A DNA stretch of 7,787 nt from DSAR01 sp034437315 (GTDB lineage: Bacteria; Chloroflexota; Anaerolineae; B4-G1). The translations under genes were made by a program, and so were the position numbers. The stretch covers positions 1-7,787 of the forward strand of contig DAOTUC010000335.1 in the NCBI GenBank assembly GCA_034437315.1. Reading direction: 5' to 3'. Of the stretch, positions 1 to 6,160 are shown piece after piece. Every line of letters begins with the position of its first letter. Position 1 is the first letter of the stretch. The notes under the pieces are model-generated. The model saw nothing but the letters and a program-made list of their open reading frames with translations. It ran no database searches and was not told where the DNA came from.

Positions 1-113
1 ACGTTCGGCGCCGCCAGGGTCGGTTCAGATCGGTCAACGACGAAGAGGAGGGCCAGGAACAATCCCACCAGGCTCACCACCGTCGTCAATAAAATCGAGC
101 GCCAGCTTTTCAT
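1..113 (-). CDS. N-terminus of an exported protein (partial, cut by window edge)
   Basis: The first 37 codons of a gene that continues beyond base 1. ATG at 113-111 is preceded by AGGAGG (122-127) with 8 nt spacing, a textbook ribosome binding site, and by a recognisable promoter. The peptide begins MKSWRSILLTTVVSLVG: a short basic N-region with Lys2 and Arg5, then about 20 hydrophobic residues ending near FVV, then a polar stretch with SEPTLAAPN. LAA before PN would suit signal peptidase I, so the product is probably exported or anchored by this segment. No lipobox cysteine is seen. The mature domain lies outside the window, so no function can be assigned. A second ATG at 120-118 is in another frame and too close to the ribosome binding site. 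Confidence 0.72.
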   Translation of the reverse strand, partial: MKSWRSILLTTVVSLVGLFLALLFVVDRSEPTLAAPN

Positions 114-184
114 CGCCCATTCCTCCTACGAACGCGCCTATACCACACCCTCAGCCTCCCACCTGCGAAGGCCGCCGCCCCCAT

Positions 185-219
185 ACCAACCTACCGGTAT
201 ACCAATCGACCAATACACC
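185..219. repeat. Five ACC triplets at exact 8-bp spacing in the promoter-proximal leader
   Basis: On the plus strand ACC occurs at 185, 193, 201, 209 and 217, each 8 bp apart. Three of the five units read ACCAA. On the transcribed minus strand these are GGT repeats, mostly TTGGT. The array also contains the palindrome GGTATACC (196-203). It starts at the predicted transcription start and covers roughly the first 35 nt of the leader. It could be an operator array, an RNA-protein site or chance short-period repetition. No known regulator is recognised. Confidence 0.4.
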
Positions 220-225
220 ACCTTT

Positions 226-254
226 ACTATACCACAAACAGCATCAGACTTCAA
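226..254 (-). promoter_or_regulatory. Sigma-70-type promoter for the exported-protein gene
   Basis: Reading the minus strand, TTGAAG (249-254) and TATAGT (226-231) are separated by exactly 17 nt. TG one base upstream of the -10 box makes it an extended -10. Transcription would begin near 219, giving a leader of about 105 nt. It lies just past the guaB stop codon, so the downstream gene has its own promoter rather than depending on guaB read-through. Confidence 0.65.
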
Positions 255-289
255 GCACACGCACCGGGCCGGGCAGGGCGCCCAATCCC

Positions 290-1801
290 TCATAAACGGG
301 CGTGGGCGGTGTCCTTATCCCGCAGAATGACGTCGTGCGCGGTCCCTTCCCGGATGCTGGCGGAGGAAACCACCGTCAGGCGAGCCTTCTCCTGCAACTC
401 GGGGATCGAACGGGCGCCGCAACTGCACATCGTGGCGATGACCTTGCTCAAGGTCAGGTCCAGGTTATCCTTCAAGCGACCGGCGTAGGGCACGAAGGCA
501 TCGACCCCTTCCTCGAAATCGAGCGAGGTCTCGCCGCCCAGGTCGTAGCGCTGCCAATTCCGGGCCCGGTTGGAGCCCTCGCCCCAGTATTCCTTGACGA
601 AAGCGCCGTTGAGCACCGTCCGCCGGGCCGGGCTCTCGTCGAAGCGGGCGAAGTAGCGGCCCAACATCACGAAATCGGCCCCCATCGCCAGCGCGAGTAT
701 GATGTGATAATCCTGTACGACCCCGCCATCGGAACAGATCGGCGCGTAGACGCCGGTCTCCCGAAGATAGTCATCTCGCGCTTGGGCCACTTCAATCACA
801 GCCGTCGCTTGCCCCCGCCCGATGCCCTTTTGCTCGCGGGTGATGCAGATCGACCCGCCGCCGATGCCGACCTTGACGAAATCGGCCCCGGCCTCGACCA
901 GATAACGGAAACCATCGCGATCGACGACGTTCCCGCCGCCGACGGGGAGGCTATCGCCATACGTCCGTTTGACGAATTGAATCGTATCCCGCTGCCATTC
1001 GCTAAAACCATCGGAGGCGTCGACGCATAAAACATCGACTCCGGCCTCCACCAGGGCCGGCACGCGCTCCGCGTAATCCCGGGTATTGATCCCGGCGCCC
1101 ACCAGCAGCCGCTTCCCTTGATCCACCAGTTCGTTGGGATATTGTTTGCTCTGCTCGTAATCCCGCCGGAAGACCAGGGAACTGAGATTTTGATCCCGGT
1201 CCACGATAGGCACAGCGCTCAATTTGTGTGCCCAGATCAGATCGTTGGCTTCAGAGAGCGTGATCCCCTCCTCGCCGTAGATCAATTCGGAAAACGGCGT
1301 CATCAGCTCTTCCACCGGGGTATCCATAGCGGTCCGGGTGAGGCGATAATCCCGGCTGGTCAGGATCCCCAGCAGTTTGCCGTGGGCCGATCCGTTGGCC
1401 GTCACCGCCATGGTCGTATGACCGGTCTCCCGCGCAATCGCCAGCGCCTCCCGGAGTGTCGTCCCGGGTTTGACGTTGGAATCGCTTTCCACGAAACCAG
1501 CCTTGTAGCGCTTGACCTTCCGGACCATCTCGACCTGTCGTTCGATAGGCTGAGAGGCATAGATAAACGACAAACCGCCGCACCGGGCCAGCGCGATGGC
1601 CATATGGTGATCGGAGACGGCCTGCATAATGGCCGACGTGAAAGGGATGTTCAGCTCCAAAGCGGGTCGCTCCCCTTCCTCGAACTTCACCAGGGGGGTC
1701 TTGAGCTTCACGTTCTCAGGCGCGTGTTCTTTTTGGGTCAGATGGGGGATGAGCAAATACTCGCTAAACGTGCGCGCCGGTTCCGGGTAATAATGCGCCA
1801 T
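290..1801 (-). CDS. guaB: IMP dehydrogenase with CBS (Bateman) pair
   Basis: Cytosolic enzyme that oxidises IMP to XMP with NAD+, the committed step to GMP/GTP. The 503-residue length is normal for bacterial IMPDH. The TIM barrel is interrupted by a CBS pair at about residues 107-220, followed by the YPN..D..KRLLVGAG boundary motif. The catalytic Cys is C319 in GGGSICITRE, the NAD-side Asp is D261 in VDASDG, and SDGG is at 357-360. The mobile flap carries the Arg418-Tyr419 pair in NWQRYD, then EEGV and VPY. The flap and CBS pair separate it from GMP reductase. The loop reads GGGSICITREQKG rather than the common GPGSICTTR, a variant I associate with Clostridia/Bacteroidetes-type IMPDHs. I chose ATG 1801 because AGGAGG (1811-1816) sits 9 nt upstream; an upstream in-frame TTG at 1876 would add 25 residues without support. 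It follows era by 103 nt, probably in the same transcript. Confidence 0.95.
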   Translation of the reverse strand: MAHYYPEPARTFSEYLLIPHLTQKEHAPENVKLKTPLVKFEEGERPALELNIPFTSAIMQAVSDHHMAIALARCGGLSFIYASQPIERQVEMVRKVKRYKAGFVESDSNVKPGTTLREALAIARETGHTTMAVTANGSAHGKLLGILTSRDYRLTRTAMDTPVEELMTPFSELIYGEEGITLSEANDLIWAHKLSAVPIVDRDQNLSSLVFRRDYEQSKQYPNELVDQGKRLLVGAGINTRDYAERVPALVEAGVDVLCVDASDGFSEWQRDTIQFVKRTYGDSLPVGGGNVVDRDGFRYLVEAGADFVKVGIGGGSICITREQKGIGRGQATAVIEVAQARDDYLRETGVYAPICSDGGVVQDYHIILALAMGADFVMLGRYFARFDESPARRTVLNGAFVKEYWGEGSNRARNWQRYDLGGETSLDFEEGVDAFVPYAGRLKDNLDLTLSKVIATMCSCGARSIPELQEKARLTVVSSASIREGTAHDVILRDKDTAHARL

Positions 1802-1904
1802 CAACGTCAACCTCCTAACCTGGACAAACCAGAAGCAAGAAGACCTACCGGCGGCAAACCCTTGCTCACCGTGCAAGAGTTCTATCGGTTAGGCCCTGGC
1901 TTGG

Positions 1905-2864
1905 CTAATCGAGTTCTATCCGACCATACCCCATGCGCCGGATCTCGGTCTCATTCCGCCGCCAATCCTTGCGCACCTTGACCCACAAATCGAGATATAT
2001 CTTGCCGCCGGTCATACGCTCGATTTCCTCACGGGCGGCCGCCCCGATGTTGCGCATCATGCGCCCCTTTTTGCCGATCAGGATGCCCTTGTGCGACTCC
2101 TGCTCCACGAACACGTTGGCCGCGATGTAGATCAGGCCTTGCTCTCGCTCCTTGAACTCCTCCACGACGACGGCTACGCCGTGCGGCACCTCTTGATGGA
2201 CGTAGTGCAGCACCTTTTCCCGCACCAACTCGGCGGCAATGAGCCGTTCCGTCTGATCGGTCACCTGGTCGCCGGGGTAGTAACGCGGGCCTTCGGGCAA
2301 CGCCTCGATCACCAGGTCGAGCAATTTGTCCAGATTTTCGCCGCTGGTCGCCGTCGTCATCATCCAGGCGTGGTGATAGGGGTGCAGCTCCCAATACGCT
2401 TCGGTGTGAGGCTTCACCAAGTCCGGGGAAAGCAGATCCATCTTATTCAACACCAGAATGACCGGGGCGTCGGTATGTTGTTGAATCAAATCCGCGATCA
2501 TATGGTCCTCTTTCGTGGGCAGCGTCGAGACGTCGACCATAAACAGCACCACGTCGCTATCGGGAATGGCGTTGGAAGCGACGGCGACCATCGCTTGCCC
2601 CAACTCGTGGCGCGGGCGGTGGATGCCCGGCGTATCCACGAAGATGATCTGGACGTCCTCGCGCGTCACAATCCCCAGGATACGGCTGCGCGTCGTCTGG
2701 GGCTTACGCGAGACGATGGCCACCTTCTGCCCCACAGCCCGGTTGACCAGTGTGGACTTGCCCACGTTGGGCCGTCCGATGACGGCGACGAAACCGGATT
2801 TGTGCGCCGGCGGCGTCGCGTAGGGGTCTGAGATCTCCCCGTCAAATATGTCTGTTTCATTCAT
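1905..2864 (-). CDS. era: GTPase Era (16S rRNA-binding ribosome assembly factor)
   Basis: Era couples GTP binding to 30S maturation, its KH domain binding the 3' end of 16S rRNA. The 319-residue protein has a short polar N-terminal extension of about 22 residues, then the G domain: G1 GRPNVGKST (30-38), G2 TT at 57-58, G3 DTPG (77-80), G4 NKMD (140-143), G5 region TATSGEN (171-177). The C-terminal type II KH domain carries GKKG at 264-267 and ends with WVKVRKDWRRNE. All key residues are intact. ATG 2864 is chosen because AGGAGGGG (2872-2879) lies 7 nt upstream; that site overlaps the stop codon of the upstream transporter, pointing to coupled translation. An ATG at 2891 would place the start inside the transporter gene and lacks a ribosome binding site. 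Expected to be essential or nearly so. Confidence 0.97.
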   Translation of the reverse strand: MNETDIFDGEISDPYATPPAHKSGFVAVIGRPNVGKSTLVNRAVGQKVAIVSRKPQTTRSRILGIVTREDVQIIFVDTPGIHRPRHELGQAMVAVASNAIPDSDVVLFMVDVSTLPTKEDHMIADLIQQHTDAPVILVLNKMDLLSPDLVKPHTEAYWELHPYHHAWMMTTATSGENLDKLLDLVIEALPEGPRYYPGDQVTDQTERLIAAELVREKVLHYVHQEVPHGVAVVVEEFKEREQGLIYIAANVFVEQESHKGILIGKKGRMMRNIGAAAREEIERMTGGKIYLDLWVKVRKDWRRNETEIRRMGYGRIELD

Positions 2865-2877
2865 TCTTAATCCCCTC

Positions 2878-3531
2878 CTATCCCATCCCATCGCGATCTG
2901 GCCTCTCCCGTTCGCGCACGAGGTAGATGCCGGGCAGGCTGAACAGCGTCACCGCGCCCTTGATGAGGACGTTTGACCAGAAGATCGACCAGACGCTGGC
3001 GACCGGCAATCGCCCACCGAATGCGCCCCAGCAGAAAATCAGGCTATCCAACGGCACGCTCACACCATTGGTGACCAGCACCCGCGTCCACTCGTAACGC
3101 CGCGTTACCCGCGTCACCCATAGGTGATAGATTTCCGTATCGGTCAGCTCGCTGACGACCTCGGCGACGATGGAGGCGGCGACGATGCGCCACACCGGCC
3201 ATGGATTGAGCACGGCGGCGAACGCATCTTGCAGCGGCCAAGTCGGATCTGGCGGCAACCAGACGGCGAAGGCGAACGTAGCCGCCATCGCCAGGTTGAT
3301 GACGGCGGCGGCGACGATGACGGTCCGCGCCGCCCGCCGACCCAACGATTTATGCACCAGGTCTCGCAACGTGAACGTAAGCGGGTAGACGAACGTGCCG
3401 ACATCCACACTGAAGCCCGCCACCAGCGCGATCTTCAGGCTCAACACGTCCGCCAGCATCTGCGCGGCGACGTAGGCCGCCACGAGCCAGACGCCGATGG
3501 TAGAAAATGTAACGACTTGCTCTCGCTTCAT
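2878..3531 (-). CDS. Queuosine precursor transporter, YhhQ/Vut family
   Basis: Integral membrane protein of 217 residues with about six hydrophobic segments, the usual size for the COG1738/DUF165 family. Characterised members (E. coli YhhQ) import preQ0/preQ1, precursors of the queuosine base at position 34 of certain tRNAs. Family signatures visible are YPLTFTLRDLVHK (49-61), the acidic membrane motif SELTDTEIY (127-135) and NGVSVPLDS (155-163). It ends in a charged cytoplasmic-looking tail. The start ATG 3531 has only a weak GGGA-like ribosome binding site, yet it is the first Met before the first membrane segment and fits the family N-terminus. Its stop codon overlaps the era ribosome binding site, with a 13-nt gap between genes. 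A T-tailed hairpin lies about 20 nt upstream and no clear promoter is seen. The family is confident; the exact substrate here (preQ0, preQ1 or queuine) is inferred. Confidence 0.9.
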   Translation of the reverse strand: MKREQVVTFSTIGVWLVAAYVAAQMLADVLSLKIALVAGFSVDVGTFVYPLTFTLRDLVHKSLGRRAARTVIVAAAVINLAMAATFAFAVWLPPDPTWPLQDAFAAVLNPWPVWRIVAASIVAEVVSELTDTEIYHLWVTRVTRRYEWTRVLVTNGVSVPLDSLIFCWGAFGGRLPVASVWSIFWSNVLIKGAVTLFSLPGIYLVRERERPDRDGMG

Positions 3532-3550
3532 ATCCCGTCCAGAGTCTCAA

Positions 3551-3584
3551 TAATTAAAAACGCCCGCCCATCTATGAGCGGGCG
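3551..3584 (-). terminator. Intrinsic terminator hairpin with T5 tail
   Basis: CGCCCGC (3561-3567) pairs with GCGGGCG (3578-3584), and the inner bases CA/TG extend the stem past one mismatch. On the minus strand it is followed at once by TTTTT and then AATTATT (3551-3560). This should end transcription coming from the EF-G-like gene. It leaves only about 20-30 nt before the transporter start codon, so it could also act as an attenuator for the downstream unit. Confidence 0.75.
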
Positions 3585-3586
3585 CT

Positions 3587-3595
3587 ATTTGACTT
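3587..3595. repeat. Left copy of 9-bp target site duplication
   Basis: ATTTGACTT, identical to 3823-3831, directly abuts the left inverted end of the insertion at 3596-3822. The bases beyond the two copies differ, so the duplication is exactly 9 bp. Confidence 0.85.
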
Positions 3596-3607
3596 GGGTG
3601 TGTTTCA
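3596..3607. repeat. Left terminal inverted repeat of the MITE
   Basis: GGGTGTGTTTCA; exact inverse of 3811-3822. The element begins GGG, directly after the target duplication. Confidence 0.85.
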
Positions 3608-3653
3608 AATGCTTTGAGTGCTGTGCGGGCGCAATCTAGCGCGCTTTTACGGC

Positions 3654-3806
3654 GATAAATCGCCTACTACGAACTTGGTCCCAAATAAATCGCTTACTAC
3701 GAACTTGGTCCCAGATAAATCGCTTACTACGAACTTGGTCCCAAATAAATCGCCTACTACGAACTTGGTCCCAAATAAATCGCCTACTACGAACTTGGTC
3801 CCAAAT
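3654..3806. repeat. Minisatellite: five tandem 30-bp units inside the MITE
   Basis: Units begin at 3661, 3691, 3721, 3751 and 3781 (the last truncated at 26 bp), preceded by a 7-bp partial unit. Only two unit positions vary: C/T at position 4 (C,T,T,C,C) and A/G at position 24 (A in all but the second copy). Each unit contains TACTACGAACTTGGTCCC. The first junction forms the short palindrome GGCGATAAATCGCC (3651-3664). Because 30 is a multiple of three the array stays open as ten-residue peptide repeats on both strands, but no ribosome binding site or protein-like flank supports translation. The near identity of the copies suggests recent expansion, so copy number probably varies between strains. 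Confidence 0.92.
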
Positions 3807-3810
3807 GAAA

Positions 3811-3822
3811 TGAAACACACCC
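3811..3822. repeat. Right terminal inverted repeat of the MITE
   Basis: TGAAACACACCC; exact inverse of 3596-3607, ending directly at the right target duplication. Confidence 0.85.
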
Positions 3823-3831
3823 ATTTGACTT
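3823..3831. repeat. Right copy of 9-bp target site duplication
   Basis: ATTTGACTT, identical to 3587-3595. Removing 3596-3831 restores an uninterrupted spacer of about 119 bp between the EF-G-like gene and the transporter. Confidence 0.85.
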
Positions 3832-3839
3832 AGCTCACT

Positions 3840-3869
3840 CTCCCGCAGGTTTGTTTAAACCTGCGGGAG
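3840..3869 (-). terminator. 13-bp perfect hairpin after the EF-G-like gene
   Basis: CTCCCGCAGGTTT (3840-3852) and its perfect complement (3857-3869) enclose a GTTT loop, 17 nt beyond the stop codon. The stem is strong, but the minus strand after it (AGTGAGCTAAG) has no T tract. It is therefore either a poor intrinsic terminator, a 3'-end stabiliser, or the first of a pair with the T-tailed hairpin that was adjacent before the MITE inserted. Confidence 0.55.
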
Positions 3870-3886
3870 GGTATTTCTGAAGGGCC

Positions 3887-5950
3887 TTACTCTTCCTGTT
3901 CCCGCTTGTGCTGCGCGACGATCTCCTCCGTCAGGTGGGACGGAACCGGCTCGTAATGATCCAATTCCATCGAGAAGATGCCGCGCCCCTGTGTCAGGCT
4001 ACGTACGTCTGTCGCGTAACGCTGCATCTCGGCCAATGGCGCCAGCGCGTTGATGATGCTCTTGCCGCTGCTCTGATCCATCCCCAGGACTCGCGCCCGC
4101 TTCGTGTTCAGGTCGCCGATGATGTCTCCGGTGTACTCATCCGGCACCATCACCGACACTTTGTACACCGGTTCCAGTAACACCGGGTCGGCGCCCATCA
4201 TCGCTACCTTGAATACCTCCCGGGCCGCGATCTGGAACGCGATGTCCTTGGAATCGACCGGGTGCTCTTTGCCATCGAAGACAACCGCCCGGACGTCTAC
4301 CACCGGATACCCGGCGATGACGCCCTGCTCCATCACCTGCTTGACGCCCTTTTGAATAGAGCTCTCGAAGGAACGGGAGATAGCGCCGCCAAAGACGTCC
4401 CATTCAAATTCGTAACCGGTATCACGGGGCAGCGGTTCCAAGCGCATGTGCACCTCGGCGAACTGCCCGGCTCCACCGGTCTGTTTCTTATGCCGATACT
4501 GATCGGCGTACGTCCGGGTAATGGTCTCGCGATAAGGCACCTTGGGCGTTTTGGTCGTCACGCCCACGCCGAAACGATTCTCCATCCGTTTCACCGCGAT
4601 GTCGACGTGCGCCCCACCCATGCCCTCCAGGATTGTCTCCTTCGTGCTCGCTTCCTGACGCCAGCGCAACGTGGGGTCCTCCTCGCAGATTCGGGTGAGA
4701 GTCGGCCCCAGCTTCGCCTGGTCGGCTTTGCTGGTAGGGTTGACCGCCACGGCGTAGAGCGCCGATGGGAAGACCGGGCCGGGCAAACGCACCGGGTGGC
4801 CCTCGTCGCACAGGGTATCGCCGGTGACGGTGTACGTCAATTTGGATACGGCGCCGATGTCGCCGGGGTGCAAGCGTTGCACGGGGAGTTGCTCCTTGCC
4901 GCGCATCACGTAAATCTGGCCCAGGCGTTCCTCTTCCTCGGCCCGGCTGTTGTAAACGCGCTCATCCGATTCCATCAACCCGCCGTAGACGCGGAAATAG
5001 GTCAATTTGCCGACGTAGGGATCGGCCGTTGTCTTGAAGACGAGCGCAGCCAGCGGCGCCAATTCGCTCGGTCCAATCTCCTCCTCGCCCTCCACGCCCT
5101 GGGCCGTAACCGGCCCACGGTCGACCGGAGAGGGGGCATACCCGATCAAGGCGTCCAACAAGGCCTTCGTCCCCAGGTTCTCCGTCGCCGCGGTAAACAA
5201 CACAGGCACGGCGTCCCCCTGGAAGATCACCTCCCGCAATCCCTGGTGAATCTCCTCCTCGGTCAGATCCTCCCCTTCCAGGTATTTCATAATCAACTCG
5301 TCGTTCGATTCGGCGGCCGCCTCGATCAACGCGACGCGCGCTTCCTCCGCCAGCTCGACCATATCGGCGGGGATATCGGTCTCCTTCGCGGTCGAACCTA
5401 CGATGGCCTTCATTTTCGTCAGGTCGATCACTCCCTGCAAATCCCCTTCCGCGCCGAAGGGCAGGGTGACCGGGACGAAGTTCGCATCGAAACGTCCCTC
5501 CAGGGCCGTCATCGCCCGCTCAAAACTGGCGTTCTCCCGATTAATCTTGTTGACGATGACGATCCGGGGCAGCGATTCCTCGTCAATGAAGCTCCACGCC
5601 AATTCCGTCCCCACCTCGACGCCCGACACGGCGTCGATCAACACCAACGCCAGATCAGCGACCCGGATTGAGCTCTTGACATCCCCCACAAAGTCGGTGT
5701 AACCTGGGGTGTCCAGCACGTTGATCTTGCAATCCTTCCATTCTACCGGGAGCAAAGCCAGGTTCAGCGAGATATTGCGGTTGATCTCCTCCTCGTCAAA
5801 ATCAGCGACGGTCGTCCCTTTCTCGACCTCGCCCATTCGGTTGATAGCCCCACTGGTAAAAAGCATCGCCTCGGCCAGCGACGTCTTTCCAGAACTGCCG
5901 TGCCCCAGCAAGACGACATTACGAAGTTTCTCGCTAGCATACTCTTTCAT
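3887..5950 (-). CDS. Class-2 elongation factor G-like translational GTPase
   Basis: A 687-residue protein with all five EF-G domains, close to the ~690-700 usual for EF-G. The G domain has G1 GHGSSGKTS (16-24), G3 DTPG (80-83), G4 NKIN (134-137) and G5-like TAATEN (253-257). Domain II is about 295-385 and domain III about 395-470. Domain IV carries HKKQTGGAGQF (487-497) and HPVDSKD (563-569), and domain V IGDLNTKRARVLGM (611-624). Class-2 features are Tyr84 where EF-G has the catalytic His (DTPGH), and RNIS (58-61) instead of RGIT in switch I. NKIN in place of NKxD is additionally unusual. It is therefore unlikely to be the main translocase; class-2 EF-Gs (FusA2) have poorly known roles, and the mycobacterial one is reported to lack ribosome-stimulated GTPase activity. 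AAGGAGGT (5961-5968) serves either ATG 5950 or the adjacent in-frame TTG 5953. I prefer ATG; the TTG has closer to ideal spacing. Confidence 0.93.
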   Translation of the reverse strand: MKEYASEKLRNVVLLGHGSSGKTSLAEAMLFTSGAINRMGEVEKGTTVADFDEEEINRNISLNLALLPVEWKDCKINVLDTPGYTDFVGDVKSSIRVADLALVLIDAVSGVEVGTELAWSFIDEESLPRIVIVNKINRENASFERAMTALEGRFDANFVPVTLPFGAEGDLQGVIDLTKMKAIVGSTAKETDIPADMVELAEEARVALIEAAAESNDELIMKYLEGEDLTEEEIHQGLREVIFQGDAVPVLFTAATENLGTKALLDALIGYAPSPVDRGPVTAQGVEGEEEIGPSELAPLAALVFKTTADPYVGKLTYFRVYGGLMESDERVYNSRAEEEERLGQIYVMRGKEQLPVQRLHPGDIGAVSKLTYTVTGDTLCDEGHPVRLPGPVFPSALYAVAVNPTSKADQAKLGPTLTRICEEDPTLRWRQEASTKETILEGMGGAHVDIAVKRMENRFGVGVTTKTPKVPYRETITRTYADQYRHKKQTGGAGQFAEVHMRLEPLPRDTGYEFEWDVFGGAISRSFESSIQKGVKQVMEQGVIAGYPVVDVRAVVFDGKEHPVDSKDIAFQIAAREVFKVAMMGADPVLLEPVYKVSVMVPDEYTGDIIGDLNTKRARVLGMDQSSGKSIINALAPLAEMQRYATDVRSLTQGRGIFSMELDHYEPVPSHLTEEIVAQHKREQEE

Positions 5951-6046
5951 CAAAGCCCAAACCTCCTTAAAAAAACAACAAATCGGACAACACGTTACAT
6001 TAGACCCTATCTTCCAATGACGGATGATGACGATGATGAGGATGAC

Positions 6047-6109
6047 AGACTCAAAATAAGTCTTGAGATTGCGTCAAAGCGTCATTAATGAATCTCCCCA
6101 AGCAAACAT
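6047..6109 (-). other. Leader of the EF-G-like gene: minimal ORF and small hairpin
   Basis: The transcript from the promoter at 6114-6142 has a leader of about 155 nt. In it GGGGAG (6094-6099) stands 8 nt before ATG 6085, which opens a three-codon frame M-T-L-stop ending at 6074. The same frame could start at ATG 6109, very near the predicted transcription start. A weak 5-bp hairpin (6047-6051 with 6059-6063) and a low-complexity CATCATC tract (about 6018-6045) follow. This could be a translated minimal leader, but short ORFs arise easily by chance. Confidence 0.25.
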
Positions 6110-6113
6110 TGTT

Positions 6114-6142
6114 ATTCTAAATGAGAACGGTCTAACTGTCAA
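6114..6142 (-). promoter_or_regulatory. Near-consensus sigma-70 promoter for the EF-G-like gene
   Basis: Minus-strand TTGACA (6137-6142), a 17-nt spacer, then TAGAAT (6114-6119). The start of transcription is expected near 6107. It lies 18 nt past the stop codon of the T-component gene, with no terminator between them, so read-through from the transporter genes may add to it. Confidence 0.8.
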
Positions 6143-6160
6143 TTGTCCTTATGCATTCGC

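Larger units (their letters stand above)
3596..3822. mobile_element. Non-coding miniature insertion element (MITE-like), 227 bp
   Basis: A complete small insertion. Perfect 12-bp inverted ends, GGGTGTGTTTCA at 3596-3607 and its complement at 3811-3822, are flanked exactly by a 9-bp direct repeat (3587-3595 and 3823-3831). The inverted similarity continues weakly inward for roughly ten more bases. The interior holds a 45-bp unique arm next to the left end and five 30-bp tandem repeats running up to the right end. There is no transposase, so it would have been mobilised by an element with matching ends elsewhere. A 9-bp duplication is compatible with several DDE transposase families (for example IS1, IS4/IS10, IS903-like IS5 or IS256); I cannot assign one. 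It sits between two hairpins in the spacer separating the EF-G-like gene from the transporter. The perfect ends and duplication imply a fairly recent insertion. Confidence 0.85.

Noticed and set aside
241..289. GC-rich stretch after guaB as an intrinsic terminator
   Set aside because: Only short 4-bp stems around GGGCGCCC and no T tract on the minus strand; not convincing.
302..1030. Long plus-strand frame antisense to guaB, and similar plus-strand frames at 1118-1981, 2091-2831 and 4262-5671
   Set aside because: All lie opposite well-supported genes, lack ribosome binding sites and give non-protein-like Arg/His/Gln-rich sequences typical of reading the complementary strand of GC-rich genes.
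1877..1920. Ten-base direct repeat GAGTTCTATC at 1877-1886 and 1911-1920, at the end of era and in the era-guaB spacer
   Set aside because: Only two copies, no symmetry and no link to a promoter or hairpin; probably a small local duplication or chance.
3654..3806. Possible CRISPR array
   Set aside because: The units are directly contiguous with no unique spacers, and no cas gene is present.
3618..3833. Open frames across the 30-bp repeats coding ten-residue peptide repeats on both strands
   Set aside because: They stay open only because 30 is divisible by three and the unit lacks stops in those frames. There is no ribosome binding site, both strands are open over the same repeats, and the frames span the ends of a mobile element.
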